The position numbers were made by a program, and so were the translations under genes. Positions 43,620 through 55,795 of a DNA stretch of 64,000 nucleotides are shown piece after piece (position 1 is the first letter of the stretch; each line of letters starts with the position of its first letter). The stretch comes from Acholoe squamosa (taxonomy: Eukaryota; Annelida; Polychaeta; Phyllodocida; Polynoidae), in contig OX439036.1 in NCBI GenBank assembly GCA_949317995.1, positions 5,201,207 to 5,265,206 of the forward strand, given 5' to 3'. The notes under the pieces are model-generated. The model was not told where the DNA came from and ran no database searches. It saw nothing but the letters and a program-made list of their open reading frames with translations.

Positions 43620-43798
43620 GTGAGTGAGTAATAGATGTTTAACACCATTTCGACAGCTAAGGTCATATTCATGGCGAGAACGACATTACACAATTTCACA
43701 GGGGACTGTGTCAGTGCGCGCGCATATGTGCACCACACACATCGCTAGGGGATAGGAAAGAGGAGAAATAGACCCCTTTAATTGGCTAGGGAAGCCCG
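43620..43798 (-). mobile_element. SINE-like element, full copy with 12-bp TSD
   Basis: 179 bp, ends GTGAGTGAGTAATAGATG and GGGAAGCCCG, flanked by identical CAGTGGATACTA at 43608-43619 and 43799-43810 in otherwise unique DNA. This is the cleanest demonstration of the family's boundaries. It contains GTTTAACACCATTTCGAC and GGTCATATTCATGGCGAG. Confidence 0.85.
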
Positions 43799-44404
43799 CA
43801 GTGGATACTATAGTGGCCAATTATGCGCATGGGCGCTTATAAATTTGAATCCCTTACCTCCCTTATTCAAAACTAGCCTTTATTCGAGACTAGCGCTTAT
43901 TTGAGACACCTCTGCTTAAATGGTTACTACAATTAACCCAATCTCAACTTCTCATGGACGACAAGCCAATGGCACTATGGGAATGTATTGATTAACCTTA
44001 TAGGGCCACGTGATGCATGGTGTCACAGTTAAGGCAGTAGGTGTGTAGAATTGCTAGTGGCTGTAACCCTCCTGTAGAGTAGGTCACCTAGAGAGGTGGG
44101 AGGCGTAAAGCCACCTCTCCGACTCCCACTACAGCCTGCAGGGGGAGCCACTCACAATAAGATTTACCCTACCCAACATCCCCATATGGGGGGTCAGGAA
44201 CGGACTGTCTATGCATGGGGCCTGAATGGGGAGGAGGGCTTTATGGCAGCTTGGGAAGAAAAGGGAACACTCATGGGGGATAGGTAGGATGAGAGATAAA
44301 GAAGAAACCATGGATGAGAGATCCAGAAGAAGGGAAAGAAAAATGACAATTAAACTGTTGGTGTATGTATGTCGATATGGCAACATCATCATACAACATA
44401 TTAA

Positions 44405-44575
44405 AACTGAAGGCAGATACAGACAGAAAGAGAGACAGAGTGACAGACAGACAGAAACAGACAGATATGCAGAGGAATAGACAGAGACAGACAGACAGAC
44501 AACGGGAGACAGACAGACAGAGGGAGACAGACAGACAGATATATAGATAGACATACAGCCAGACAGATAGACACC
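44405..44575. repeat. GACA/CAGA microsatellite
   Basis: Degenerate GACAGACAGA tract. Frames through it on both strands are low-complexity. Confidence 0.95.
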
Positions 44576-45020
44576 GAAACCTACCTTACCTACCCCCACC
44601 CCATGGACCACCCAGTCCTCTAGCATTGATTGTGTGCTGATCTAGGGGGACATCACCCCCTTACACACACCAAAACCTACCTTACCTACCCTCCCCCCAT
44701 AGACCACCCAGTCCTCTAGCATTGATTGTGTGCTAATCTAGGGGGGCAGCACCCCCTTACACACACCAAAACCTACCTTACCTACCCCCCCTTAGACCAC
44801 CCAGTCCTCTAGCATTGATTGTGTGCTAATCTAGGGGGACAGCACCCCCTTACACACACCAAAACCTACCTTACCTACCCCCCCCTTATACCACCCAGTC
44901 CTCTAGCATTGATTGTGTGCTAATCTAGGGGGACAGCACCCCCTTACACACACCAAAACCTACCTTACCTACCCCCCCATAGACCACCCAGTCCTCTAGC
45001 ATTGATTGTGTGCCGATCTA
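44576..45020. repeat. 93-96-bp tandem array, five copies
   Basis: The marker TAGCATTGATTGTGTGCT starts at 44621, 44717, 44810, 44904 and 44997. Each unit also has ACCTACCTTACCTACCC, a C-run of variable length, ACCACCCAGTCCTC and AGCACCCCCTTACACAC. Copies differ mainly in the length of the C-run. Confidence 0.95.
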
Positions 45021-46493
45021 GGGGATACCGCTGCTTACACAGCCAATCCCATTTCTCACTGTTTTAAGGGTGTTAGCAGTGTCACTGTCGGTTTCACTTT
45101 TTGTTTTATTTATTTACCTCATTCCAGGTAGCATACCGCATAAATGCATTACAGTAGTAACTTGTTTTTAAGTGTCAGGGTTTCAAATATAGGCGTCCAT
45201 CTCAAATAAGCAACAGGGGAAAAGGGGTTTGGAAATCTGTAAATGAACTAATCAAATAGAGTATTCAAATAAGTACCAATCTTATAAGCGGCCTCTAGAC
45301 TAAGCCTTTAACAGCTGCTAAAGCCGTGTGTCCTCACAGAGAGAAGAACACTGATCGCTTTGACGCATACTGCACAAGTCACAAATTGTCTCCTACATGA
45401 CATGTATGAAGGCATGTCGAATGAGGTTGACACTCTCATATTTGGTTCGTCAACTCTACTTGACAAGCGTAATGAAGACATGTCACATATTTCTGATCCA
45501 TTTACCTGAGTGCTAGGTAATACTGTGAGACAATTATGTAAGGGTCAAGAGCAGTCAATAGCTATGTACCAATGGTTCAATCAAGGCAGGCCTATAATAG
45601 AAGACAGGGGATATCATAGTCCCACAGGCCTGCAACACTAAGGCACTTTTTCCTATCTGCAGAACTTCTACTTGACTGAGGACCTCTATGCAGTCTAGAA
45701 GACAAGGGCATGGAGGTGCATGGCAATGCCATCTGTCTCCATGTAATGAAGATACTGAGATTATAGACTGTGGGTTAGCATACAATCCTTTTGTATTTTC
45801 ACTGACCCACACACAAGGTGTCTAACCTCTCCAGTTGAAGAATTCAGGATTGTGGTTGTCTATTTTGATATTCAATAACAAATGCAAATTTAACAATGAA
45901 ATAGAATTCACTACCATTCATTGATAGTATTTACAGACCTTAGTGATCTATTCTTCATGAAAACAAAATGACACAGATACATCAAATGTCTCAAGTGTTG
46001 TTAGTACCTCTTGGTAGTGATTAATCCTGGTACCAAAATGGTTGTTTGCCCCATCTAGTGGAATATCCTAGAACAAATATGTATGTCAAACTATCACATG
46101 TCAAGTGCCTTCGACATGGCCGTGACCCTAGTCGACTCACAGATGACATGTCATTTTAAGGCATGTCAAATCATATGAGGATTACTGTGTACTACAGTTG
46201 TCATGGTGACATATGTGCACATGTCCCAATGACGTATGCTCTCTGTGTCAAATCAAGTTGACATGGGTATACATGTCACTTTGTCAGGAAGACTTTTGTC
46301 AGTTCTCATGGCGAAAGAATGTGGTGCCGATAAAATTACCGACGATAAAACCATGTTTGTCATCCATTTCCGACAAAAGAAATCGGCCGATAAAAGTGGT
46401 TATATCGTCGGAAATGAACAATGGATTTTGTTGGCATGAATTCTGTCGCCCTGTGGACACAAGGCTTAACGGATAAATATATTGCGAACATTG
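45021..46493. other. No recognised gene; CATGTC-rich patches
   Basis: CAAATAAGCAAC and AAATAGAGTATTCAAATAAG (about 45200-45280) resemble the CTTATTTGAGAC sequences at 43885-43915 and 63190, perhaps one old interspersed element. The motif ACATGTC/GCATGTC recurs at 45390-45480 and 46090-46285. Short frames only. Confidence 0.3.
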
Positions 46494-46695
46494 TTCAGCA
46501 TGGTGCATGAAGGCAGCCTTGGCGAGTAGCCTACCAGGGCTACATTCATGTATCATGCCAACCCATGTATGCCAACCCCATTGGGTTGTCAAGATGCTCC
46601 AGTGAAGTGGTGGTGAGCAGACTCACCAGCACTTCATTGGTGCATCATGCCGACCAATGAGCATGATGCACTCCTGCATTATTGACCCTTAAGGG
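46494..46695. mobile_element. Nested-hairpin MITE copy
   Basis: GGTGCATGAAGGCAGCC, GGCGAGTAGCCTACCAGGGC, CAGCACTTCATTGGTGCATC and the right end CCTTAAGGGACT are present in family order. Confidence 0.65.
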
Positions 46696-46974
46696 ACTAA
46701 AGAACTAACTGGCTGGATCTCAGGACCTGTCATGGAGGTGGACCGTTCTGTCAGGCAGTTAGACCGTGCTGATCAGTACTCCAGGCACGCAGCCAGGGCT
46801 GGCAGAGTCAGACGTCAGATTTAGCACAACACCAGAATACCATCCACTCATATTCATACACTGTGAGGCTAGGGGAGGCATCCTGAGCCATTTAATACTT
46901 TAGCAGGGGTGGTCTCATTGATGCTCCAATACAGTGCTGTAGACTTGTCAACCCTGCAGTACGATGTGATACCA

Positions 46975-47190
46975 AACATGCATGCATCATACAGCCTAAC
47001 CTAACATGAAGGCATCACGAAGCTTCGATCCGTGGTAAGTAACTCGCCACGGCTACATTTATGGTGCATGGCGACCCCACGGGTTAAATTAAAACAGTCC
47101 TGGAGGGTAGGCAATGAAGTGCTGGCAAGACTGCTTCATTGGTTCATCATGATGACCAATATGCATGATGCACTCCTACATCCATGGCCA
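46975..47190. mobile_element. Nested-hairpin MITE, diverged copy
   Basis: CATGCATGCATCATAC, CCGTGGTAAGTAACTCGCCA, GCAATGAAGTGCTGGC, CTTCATTGGTTCATCATG and ATGCATGATGCACTCC. The second hairpin keeps pairing around GTGGTAAGT despite divergence. Confidence 0.55.
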
Positions 47191-47816
47191 TGAAAGAGTT
47201 CACTCATAATTCCTGAAATGATTAAAAAGGCTCATGTCTACATCGATTTCAGTGTTCCTCAAAACACGGTCCTCATTCTCTATAAACTAATTTTTCCAAT
47301 CGCCTGCGGCTGGGGTAACATTCTTTTTGCCTGTTTTATTAATTTAAACTCGCCGCTATCTTCTTCACACGTGTGGGCACAGTGCTTGAGTTCCCGCTAA
47401 GCTAATTCATGAAATAAATGATGAAAAATGCAGATAAAAGATGATAAAGCTGATAATGATGATAAAGCTCAGCAGCCAGTCAGGTTTAATGGGTCATCAC
47501 TTTCCAGTGCTCTGCGTTTTAATCATGGATGCTGTCTTACATGGTAGGATTACAGATTACATTATTTATAGGACAGGGTTGCCAATCAGTCTACAATCCT
47601 TCACAAACAGTAATACTCTCCCCCTTTCCTACCTCACAGCTTCTTTCTCTACTTGTTTCCCTTGTCGCTCCTTCTTTCCCACTGTTTCCGTTCCCTCCCC
47701 ACTCCCTCCTTCACTTCCTCTATATACTTCATGATGACCAAAATACCATGGGACCTTACTTAGTAGCTGTACCCTTGTATAAGCTGCAACCACCATCTTG
47801 CAAAATCTACACACCT
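47191..47816. other. No recognised gene
   Basis: A pyrimidine-rich tract at 47620-47725 produces Ser/Pro/Leu frames. A GATAA-rich patch lies at 47410-47470. Confidence 0.35.
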
Positions 47817-47959
47817 TAAGCGGGTATTCCACTGCTGGCAGTCGGCCGAAATTATGCTAATCCGATCATTTTTGATAATACAAAATTTACTTTTTGATTA
47901 TTAAAAATGATCGGATTAGCATGATTTTGGCCGGCTGTTGGTAGTGGGATACCCACTTT
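47817..47959. mobile_element. Hairpin MITE with GGGTATTCCACT ends
   Basis: Left arm GGGTATTCCACTGCTGGCAG to GATCATTTTTGATAAT, right arm ATTATTAAAAATGATCGGAT to GTGGGATACCC. Arms are about 60 bp with only a few mismatches and a 17-bp loop. Adjacent to a second, more decayed relative. Confidence 0.8.
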
Positions 47960-47964
47960 AGGCA

Positions 47965-48092
47965 GGAATTCCACTGGTGTCGGACAGATGAATATTTGCT
48001 AATCTGACTGATTTTTTTCTATACTTTTGCAATATCAAGAATAATCGAATTATCAAAAATCAGCCTGACCAATGGCAGTGGAATACCCATTT
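47965..48092. mobile_element. Second GGGTATTCCACT-family MITE
   Basis: GGAATTCCACTGGTGTCGG on the left, CAATGGCAGTGGAATACCC on the right. Interior ATTTGCTAATCTGACTGATT pairs with AAAATCAGCCTGACC. It lies 6 bp after the previous copy. Confidence 0.65.
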
Positions 48093-48100
48093 CTGGCTGA

Positions 48101-48619
48101 GTGCTATTCTAATATCTGTACTATTGAAATCCACACAAAAGCCAAACCCTGAGTTTCCGAAAGCTTAAGTTTGTCAGAATCAAATTTGGCTCCATTTTCC
48201 TGTAGGCGTACACATGCACTATGGAGCTGCCTGCTCAGGGATAATATCTGTTTACATATAGCCACTAAAGCAACCAGTGGACCAGAAACACTCTAATCAT
48301 GATGCTCATTGTATATACCAGTGAATACTCAAGCTTGTGGTCAAATGACATAGCCACCAGCACTATACCAAATATAGATAGAGCCATGAATAGCAGACTG
48401 GGTTATCTATCGTATATGTATCATGTTTTTTTTTGTTTTTTATACCCTTATTCCTGGATCTATAAGCAGCGCATTAAGGAAACGGTTGTTTGCAGAGCTG
48501 CTATGCCTAAGGGAAGACTTCATCCCATTCTATATTTCGAACACCTCAGTACATTACCATCCCGGGATATATTTATACAGAACGTTTTTATAAACCATTT
48601 AAAAGTCGTTGATGTAGGA
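48101..48619. other. No recognised feature
   Basis: A 115-codon plus frame at 48299-48646 runs into the following MITE and has no recognised family. I treat it as chance. Confidence 0.3.
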
Positions 48620-48945
48620 AAGCATCATGCCCATTGGTCGTCATGATGCACCAAAGAAGTGCTGGCGAGAATGCTTGACAGCACTTCTTTGGTGCATCAT
48701 GTTGACAGGCTCGCTTCACCCCATTGGATCATCTTGCCGAACCAACTGGATATTTTAACTTCATGGAGTCGCCATGATGCATGAATATAGCCCTGGTGAG
48801 TCACTCACCAGGGCTATATTCATGACCAGCATGATGCATGAATGCATCACATTATGCATGAATGCATCCTGGCAAGTAGACTCACCAGGGCTGCATTCAT
48901 GCATCATGCCAACTAACTGGAATGATGCGCTAATGCATGAAGCGG
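48620..48945. mobile_element. Nested-hairpin MITE, copy with co-varied arms
   Basis: Hairpin 1 has 23-bp perfect arms at 48642-48664 and 48679-48701, reading CACCAAAGAAGTG and CACTTCTTTGGTG, where other copies read CACCAATGAAGTG and CACTTCATTGGTG. Hairpin 2 has 21-bp perfect arms at 48781-48801 and 48803-48823, reading GAATATAGCCC and GGGCTATATTC, where other copies read GAATGCAGCCC and GGGCTGCATTC. A further repeat of the CCAGGGCTGCATTCATG module is at 48880-48910. Confidence 0.8.
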
Positions 48946-49899
48946 CGCATGCTTGTTTTAGCTACCCTAGCTTCCACATAAGAAATGATGATATATATTG
49001 TCTAGCTGTGTAGAAAGCACCCATTATACCCTAGCATTCTAGGAAAGGAAGTTGGACAATTTCTTGGTGGGAAAAACATAGTGAAGACGCACCAAAGAAA
49101 TAAAACAAATATAAGATGGAAAAAAGCCAAAACAAAATGAAACAATGGAGAAAAAAAACAAGATGGCCTGTCTCCTGTACGTGCCAGCATTAGGGAGGTT
49201 TCTCATTCACCAAACACCTCAGGGTTCTCTCTCACCTGCTGGACTTAGAATGACATGCCCACTAGATTACTGCGCAGGTCAAAACCAGGCTAGGAATAAC
49301 AACTGTCCTTGAGCTTCAGAATGCTTGGTTGTGAAAAAATGGACTTTTATAGCAACCCCCACCTCCCTAAAGAGAGAATCCCCAAACCACCACAGGGGGA
49401 CCGGGCTGCATGGCAGTAAACTATATACAAATTTGCACTTCAATTGGTTGAGAAATATGGATAAGCTAGTGAATTTATGATCTATTTATGACCTAACAGG
49501 GCTGAGTTATATTCAGAAGGGCAATGACATGACTCTTGCTTGGCTAGTGAAGTCCTTGCTCTACTATATTGTCAATATTAGATTAGCGTCAGGATTACAC
49601 CATGGTCTATGTATGATAGGCTATGGCTGCAGATTGCTCACCTAGTGTCACCTGTAATATTCATGGATTTATGTGGTGTAGCTGGCCAATCTTTAAATCC
49701 GGCCATTAACCTGCACTGATCTGTGTCCATTGTAGCCTACAGCCATCAAATGCTTGGTTGGCAACATTCTGTCACTAGCGCTCGCCTAGCATCATAAAGG
49801 AACTGTCATAGTGTAGTGTACTATAGCCTTTTGACACCCAATACCCAGCTATCCTCATCCTCATATCATTTCTACAAAAGCAGCCTATGCAGGACCAAG
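48946..49899. other. No recognised gene
   Basis: Unique sequence leading into the satellite; short frames only. Confidence 0.3.
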
Positions 49900-52256
49900 G
49901 TCATATGTACAACATCGTCTAGTCCTGTATAACAAACCGATGTTGTCTAGCCTCATCTGAACAACATTGTCTAGTCCTGTATAGCAAACCAATGTTTGTC
50001 TAGCCTCATCTTTACAACATCGGCTAGTCCTGTATAGCAAACCAATGTTGGTCTAGCCTCATCTGTACAACATCATCTAGTCCTGTATAGTAAACCACTG
50101 TTTGTCTAGCCTCATCTGTACAACATCTAGTCCTGTATAGTAAACCAATGTTTGTCTAGGCTCATCTGTATAACATCGTCTAGTCCTGTATAGTAAACCA
50201 ATTTTTGTCTAGCCTCATCTGTACAACATCATCTAGTCCTGTATAGTAAACCACTGTTTGTCTAGCCTCATCTGTACAACATCTAGTCCTGTATAGCAAA
50301 CCAATGTTTGTCTAGCCCCATCTGTACAAAATCATCTAGTCCTGTATAACAAACCAATGTTTGTCTAGCCTCATCTGTACAACATCTAGTCCTGTATAAC
50401 AAACCAATGTTTGTCTAGCCTCATCTGTACAACATCATCTAGTCCTGTATAGCAAACCAATGTTTGTCTAGCCTCATCTGTCAACATCTAGTCCTGTATA
50501 GCAAACCACTGTTTGTCTAGTGTCATCTGTACAACATCATCTAGTCCTGTATAGCAAACCAATGTTTGTCTACCCTCATCTGTACAACATCTAGTCCTGT
50601 ATAGTAAACCAGTGTTTGTCTAGGCTCATCTGTATAACATCGTCTAGTCCTGTATAGCAAACCAATGTTTGTCTAGCCTCATCTGTACAACATCTAGTCC
50701 TGTATAGTAAACCAGTGTTTGTCTAGCCTCATCTGTACAACATCTAGTCCTGTATAGTAAACCAATGTTTGTCTAGCCTCATCTGTACAACATCTAGTCC
50801 TGTATAGTAAACCAATGTTTGTCTAGCCTCATCTGTACAACATCTAGTCCTGTATAGCAAACCAATGTTGGTCTAGCCTCATCTGTACAACATCGTCTAG
50901 TCCTGTATAGCAAACCAGTGTTTGTCTGGCCTCATCTGTACAACATCGTCTAGTTCTGTATAGTAAACAAATGTTTGTCTAGCCTCATCTGTACAACATC
51001 ATCTAGTCCTGTATAACAAACCACTGTTTGTCTAGCTTCATCTGTACAACATTGTCTAGTCCTGTATAACAAACCAATGTTTGTCTAGCTTCATCTTTAC
51101 AACATTGTCTAGTCCTGTATAGCAAACCAATGTTTGTCTAGCTTCATCTGTACAACATCTAGTCCTGTATAGTAAACCAATGTTTGTCTAGCCTCATCTC
51201 TACAACATCGTCTAGTCCTGTATAGTAAACCAATGTTTGTCTAGCCTCATCTGTACAACATCATCTAGTCCTGTATAGTAAACCAGTGTTTGTCTGGCCT
51301 CATCTGTACAACATCGTCTAGTCCTGTATAGTAAACCAATGTTTGTCTAGCCTCATCTTTGCAACATCGTCTAGTCCTGTATAGTAAACCACTGTTTGTC
51401 TAGCCTCATCTTTACAACATTGTCTAGTCCTGTATAGCAAACCAATGTTTGTCTGGCCTCATCTGTACAACATCATCTAGTCCAGTATAGCCAACCAATG
51501 CTTGTCTAGTGTCATTGCTAGACAATTGTCTAGTCCTATATAGCCAACTGATGCTTGTCTAGCCTCATCAGCTAGTTCTATATTGTCAATCAAGGCTTGC
51601 CTAGTGTCATCAGTAGAACATTATCTAGTCCTGTATGGCAAGCTAATGATTGTCCAGTATACCAAACCAATGCTTGTCTAGTGTCATTGCTAGACGATCT
51701 TCTAGTCCTATATAGCTAACTGGTGCTTGTCTAGTGTCATTGCTAGACCATTGTCTGGTCCAGTATACCAAACCAATGCTTGTCTAGTGTCATTGCTACA
51801 CGATTGTCTAGTCCTATATTGCCAATAAATGCTTGTCTAGTGTCATGATATACTATCATCTAGTCATATATAGCAAACCAATGATTGGCGAGTGTCATCA
51901 GTACACCATTGTAGAGTCCTTCTATAGCAAACCAATGCTTGTCTAGTGTTCTTGCTAGACAATCGTCTAGTCCTATATAGGCAACCAATGCCTCTTTAGT
52001 CTTAGCTGTACACCATTGTCTAGCCCTCCTACTATAGCAAACCAGCGCTTGTCTAGTATTATCGCTACACCATCATCTAACCCTAGATATAGCCAACTAA
52101 TTCATGTCGATCGTAATCACTACACCATTGTCTAGTCCTTTATATAGTCAGCCTATGCTTGTCTAGTGTCATTGCTACACCAACATTTCCTATTCTAGCT
52201 AACCAATGCTAGTCAGTACAACATCTAGTCTTCCTACTATAGGAAACCCATGCTTG
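49900..52256. repeat. 50/53-bp satellite, about 45 copies
   Basis: Unit of the form TCATCTGTACAACATCATC, TAGTCCTGTATAGCAAACC, AATGTTTGTCTAGCC. Units come in two lengths because a three-base ATC/GTC before TAGTCC is present (53 bp) or absent (50 bp). The array is homogeneous from 49900 to about 51480, then decays steadily to 52256 (centres change to TGCTTGTCTAGTGTCATTGC). No coding capacity. Confidence 0.95.
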
Positions 52257-53284
52257 TCTCACATCATCATCCTGTCTTGGTCTGAATCCACCAGGAGATA
52301 ATTGAACTGCTTATCTTAGAAGGAGGCCTGGCGCTTTTAGTGTCAGGGTAATTAAGATGATATTACCGCCTTCGTCTGACATGCGGAGATTGGGCACAAA
52401 CTAACGGGGGGTCCAAAGACAACGGGGTAGGCTATGAGTTATTCACTCGTAGCACACACCTCCATGGTGTATGGTCGTGCTGGCTATGAGGCCATTTTGA
52501 AGACTTACCTTCAAGGCATGTGTCTTGCTCGTAACATGCAAATGGACGAGGCAGGGCAAACTGCATTAGCTAGTTAGCAATTCTGTGCATTGAAATTAAA
52601 GGAATTTAGAGTACTTTTGAGAAATTATAGATTTTTTCCCCCTCCCACTTTTCTATGACAATTTGTGAGTAAATGACCAAAGCCACACATTTTACCAACC
52701 TGAGTCTGCATTGGCTTCCAGGCATCTTGGGTTAAAATAGTTTGTTCATTAGTTGATGAGAGGTAATGTGTAGGCAGGTAGCGTGCGTAGAAACATCACC
52801 CACCTAATTGGCCTCCAAAATGCCTAAACACACGAAAGGCATTTCTTAGAATGTGTCTCGCTGCGAGATTTAGTCCTGGACATTTACTGCAATTGGGTAT
52901 TTCGGCAATAGAATGTCTGTAAAACCAGTTGCCAATTAATCTTTGATAGAAGTTTCCGGTCCATCACAGACTGAAAAGATATTTGCCGTCCTTGATTTAC
53001 TAGCCATGATATCCAAACATGTAACATTAAACTGAGTTGAAAAAATATTATCTGGACCCCGTCCTATCATTCACATTGAACAAGTAGCAACTGTTCTAAA
53101 GGGAGTTAGTGAGGCTGTAGAGGATAGGGGTTGGGGGGGGTGCCTTGAAGTCGGGGCACTGCTCCCCTCCTGACTGTTCAAAGTGTATTTAAGTTACTAC
53201 TCCCTCCTGCACGGCCTAGGATAATACCATCTGTAATAAAGCTGTAAAATATAGACTCACACAACTACCTGACTTCATAACGGG
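52257..53284. other. No recognised gene
   Basis: Unique sequence with a G-run at about 53131-53138. No convincing frame. Confidence 0.3.
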
Positions 53285-53510
53285 CTACTAATGCAGGAGT
53301 GCATCATAGCCTTTACTCATCCTGAAACAACATTCAAGTGCTGCAATGACTGTGAGCAGGCAGGCAAAAAGGATCATCCATGTGGCTTAGGGTGGATGTC
53401 CCTTTCCGCTTGCCTGATGCATGTGAGAAAGTTGCTAGGGCTACATGCATCATGGCGGCACATGTTGGTGATGCATTAATGCATTGGTGAACTTTGAAGG
53501 GTTAAGGGCC
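53285..53510. mobile_element. Nested-hairpin MITE, diverged copy
   Basis: Starts GCTACTAATGCAGGAGTGCA and ends GATGCATTAATGCATTGGTG then GAAGGGTTAAGG. The hairpin modules are largely eroded (CTGATGCATGTGAGAAAG, TACATGCATCATGGCG). Confidence 0.5.
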
Positions 53511-54394
53511 CCTTTATGTCACTAGATTCATTGCGATTTGCGACCATGATTTACCGATACAGTACCGGATTACCTACTCACGCAGCTATAGAATCCAGTC
53601 AAGTATTCCGCCACTATAGGGCACACTGAAAAATAACTGAACGGGGGATCACCATAGCTGTAAAGGTTGGTTTGTACAAGAAGGTGGCAATGTCATGGTG
53701 CACAAATGTATGAGGAATCTCTGTGACAGATCAGCAACTTTGGGATGCGGAATGCAACATATTTTTACAGTTGAGCACAGTCTGTGACTGTGCTGCACTG
53801 TAATTCAACTCTACTGGCATTAGTCTATATCCTCTCCCCGTTTAGTGGTGACTTTGCCAAGGTAACCCCTCACCTGAGGTCTACCCCATACAATCCGTTC
53901 ACCGGGGCTGTTATGATATAGGGTCTATACCTATAGATTCCTGATAAATGCCTCTACATATACAGAAACCTAGCTTCTTCTCTTCTGCCTCAACAACAGA
54001 CATACAGCTCGGATCCTACATTTTTTTTTCCTTTTATGATATTAAACCCAAAATGGAATCTCAAATTAGTGGATCATATCTCCATAGATTGTTATCAAAC
54101 TCACTAAACTAGCCCCTGTTTCACCCCTCATTATAAATTAATTACTAAATTAGTCCCACTATAGCCAAAGATCTAAATTTATATTCACTGACAATTTGAG
54201 AATCTTTCAGGAGAGCCAGTGTGTAAAGGCCTGGTTCCACCCTGCGTCTGTCATGTCCATTTTCTATTAGTCTGAATAACTTTTATATATAGCAAATGTA
54301 TGGGCAAAAATAAATCATCGGATAAGCTGAAAATAACCCAGACTGTGCGTGCTGGTGTTGTTGTACACAAAGGAGCACTACGTATAGGGAGTAT
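53511..54394. other. No recognised gene
   Basis: Unique sequence, no arrays or supportable frames. Confidence 0.3.
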
Positions 54395-54690
54395 GTGTGT
54401 GTGTGCGGGGGTTTACCCCTACCTCCCCCTTCACCCCTACTTCCGCCTTCCCCCCTACCCCCTAGCCCCCTACCCCCTACCTCCCCTACCCCCCTACCTC
54501 CCCCTACCCCCTACCTCCCCCTTCTCCCTAGCTCCCCCACGCCTACCCCCTAGCTCCCTACCTTCCCATTCCCCCTACCTTCCCCTACCCCCCTACCTCC
54601 CCCTATCCCCCTAGCAACCCCTACCCCCTACTTCCCCCTACCCCCTACCACCCTATAACCCCCATACCTCCCCCTCCCACCCCTACTGTA
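54395..54690. repeat. C-rich CCCCTACCTCC low-complexity tract
   Basis: Irregular CCCCTA/CCTCC repeat on the plus strand; the minus strand is G-rich with many runs of three to five G. It is not a telomere repeat (CCCTAA is absent as a regular unit). The Pro/Leu-rich frame at 54300-54614 is a translation of the repeat. Confidence 0.9.
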
Positions 54691-54964
54691 AGGCCTACAT
54701 GTCTCAGGTTCCCATACATACCTTACCCTGTCTCACGCTACCTGTAGGTGGTTGAACTTCAGGCTCCTTGTCCAGTTTCTATTCATCTCCCATTTATCTT
54801 ATAACAGTCCCAATACATAATATTATATACATAAATAAGCCGGTATGTGATATTTATGCCTTCAATACATAATGACACAGATGAATTCATGACTGTAGAA
54901 TTTATTTTTATCGATTCCCTACTTTTAATACTATACTATACACGCATTGACACTTTCTACACAC

Positions 54965-55335
54965 AGGACTACTTTGCATATGCTACTAACTGTACCACTT
55001 CCCATATACTACTTACAGGACCACTTTTCATATGCTACTAACTGTACCACTTCCCATATACTACTTACAGGACCACTTTTCATATGCTACTAACTGTACC
55101 ACTTCCCATATACTACTTACAGGACCACTTTTCATATGCTACTAACTGTACCACTTCCCATATACTACTTACAGGACCACTTTTCATATGCTACTAACTG
55201 TACCACTTCCCATATACTACTTACAGGACCACTTTTCATATGCTACTAACTGTACCACTTCCCATATACTACGTGTACACAGGACCACTTTTCATATGCT
55301 ACTAACTGTACCACTTCCCATATACTACTCACAAA
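54965..55335. repeat. 52-bp tandem array, seven copies
   Basis: The marker TGTACCACTTCCCATATACT starts at 54991 and then every 52 bp (55043, 55095, 55147, 55199, 55251), with one 55-bp step caused by ACGTGTAC near 55270. Copies are nearly identical. Confidence 0.95.
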
Positions 55336-55795
55336 TGTGACACTACCCAGAATGTTTCTATTGTTTTGTTAAGCCTTTACCTACTCTATCCTGGGTTACC
55401 CCTATGTAACAGGGCAGTAGGTGCTAGACTTGTTAGGCGCAGACAGACATAATTATATCTCCTGTGAGTGTAGAACTACCCTATGGCATCTCTATATACT
55501 AATCTCTATGAGGAACATGGAAAAACCCAAAACAGAAAAAGTATACCATAACCTTCTTATTATCAGGACATTGTAAAGTTTAATGTACCTGTATACACAA
55601 TGTACTTGTGGTGGGTATAACATGAGAGCAGTATGTAGATGTTCATATAGCCACGTGTCCATGAGTGCAGCCATCAGTGACAGAGACTCACATGTAGTAG
55701 TACGAGTACCATGTCAGGGCCTATTGCCTTATTTGGTAGAAGAAGCGTCTATTTACGGACGCTGCGTCTCGGCAGACGCTATAGAAAGACTCCTG
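55336..55795. other. No recognised feature
   Basis: Unique sequence; CpG content rises towards 55745-55790 (TTACGGACGCTGCGTCTCGG). Confidence 0.3.

Noticed and set aside
49900-52256. CRISPR-like array (regular 50-bp units)
   Set aside because: The whole unit is repeated, with no unique spacers, no cas genes, and the surrounding DNA is clearly eukaryotic. It is a satellite.
54395-54690. Interstitial telomere repeat
   Set aside because: The tract is CCCCTACCTCC-like and irregular; CCCTAA does not recur as a unit.
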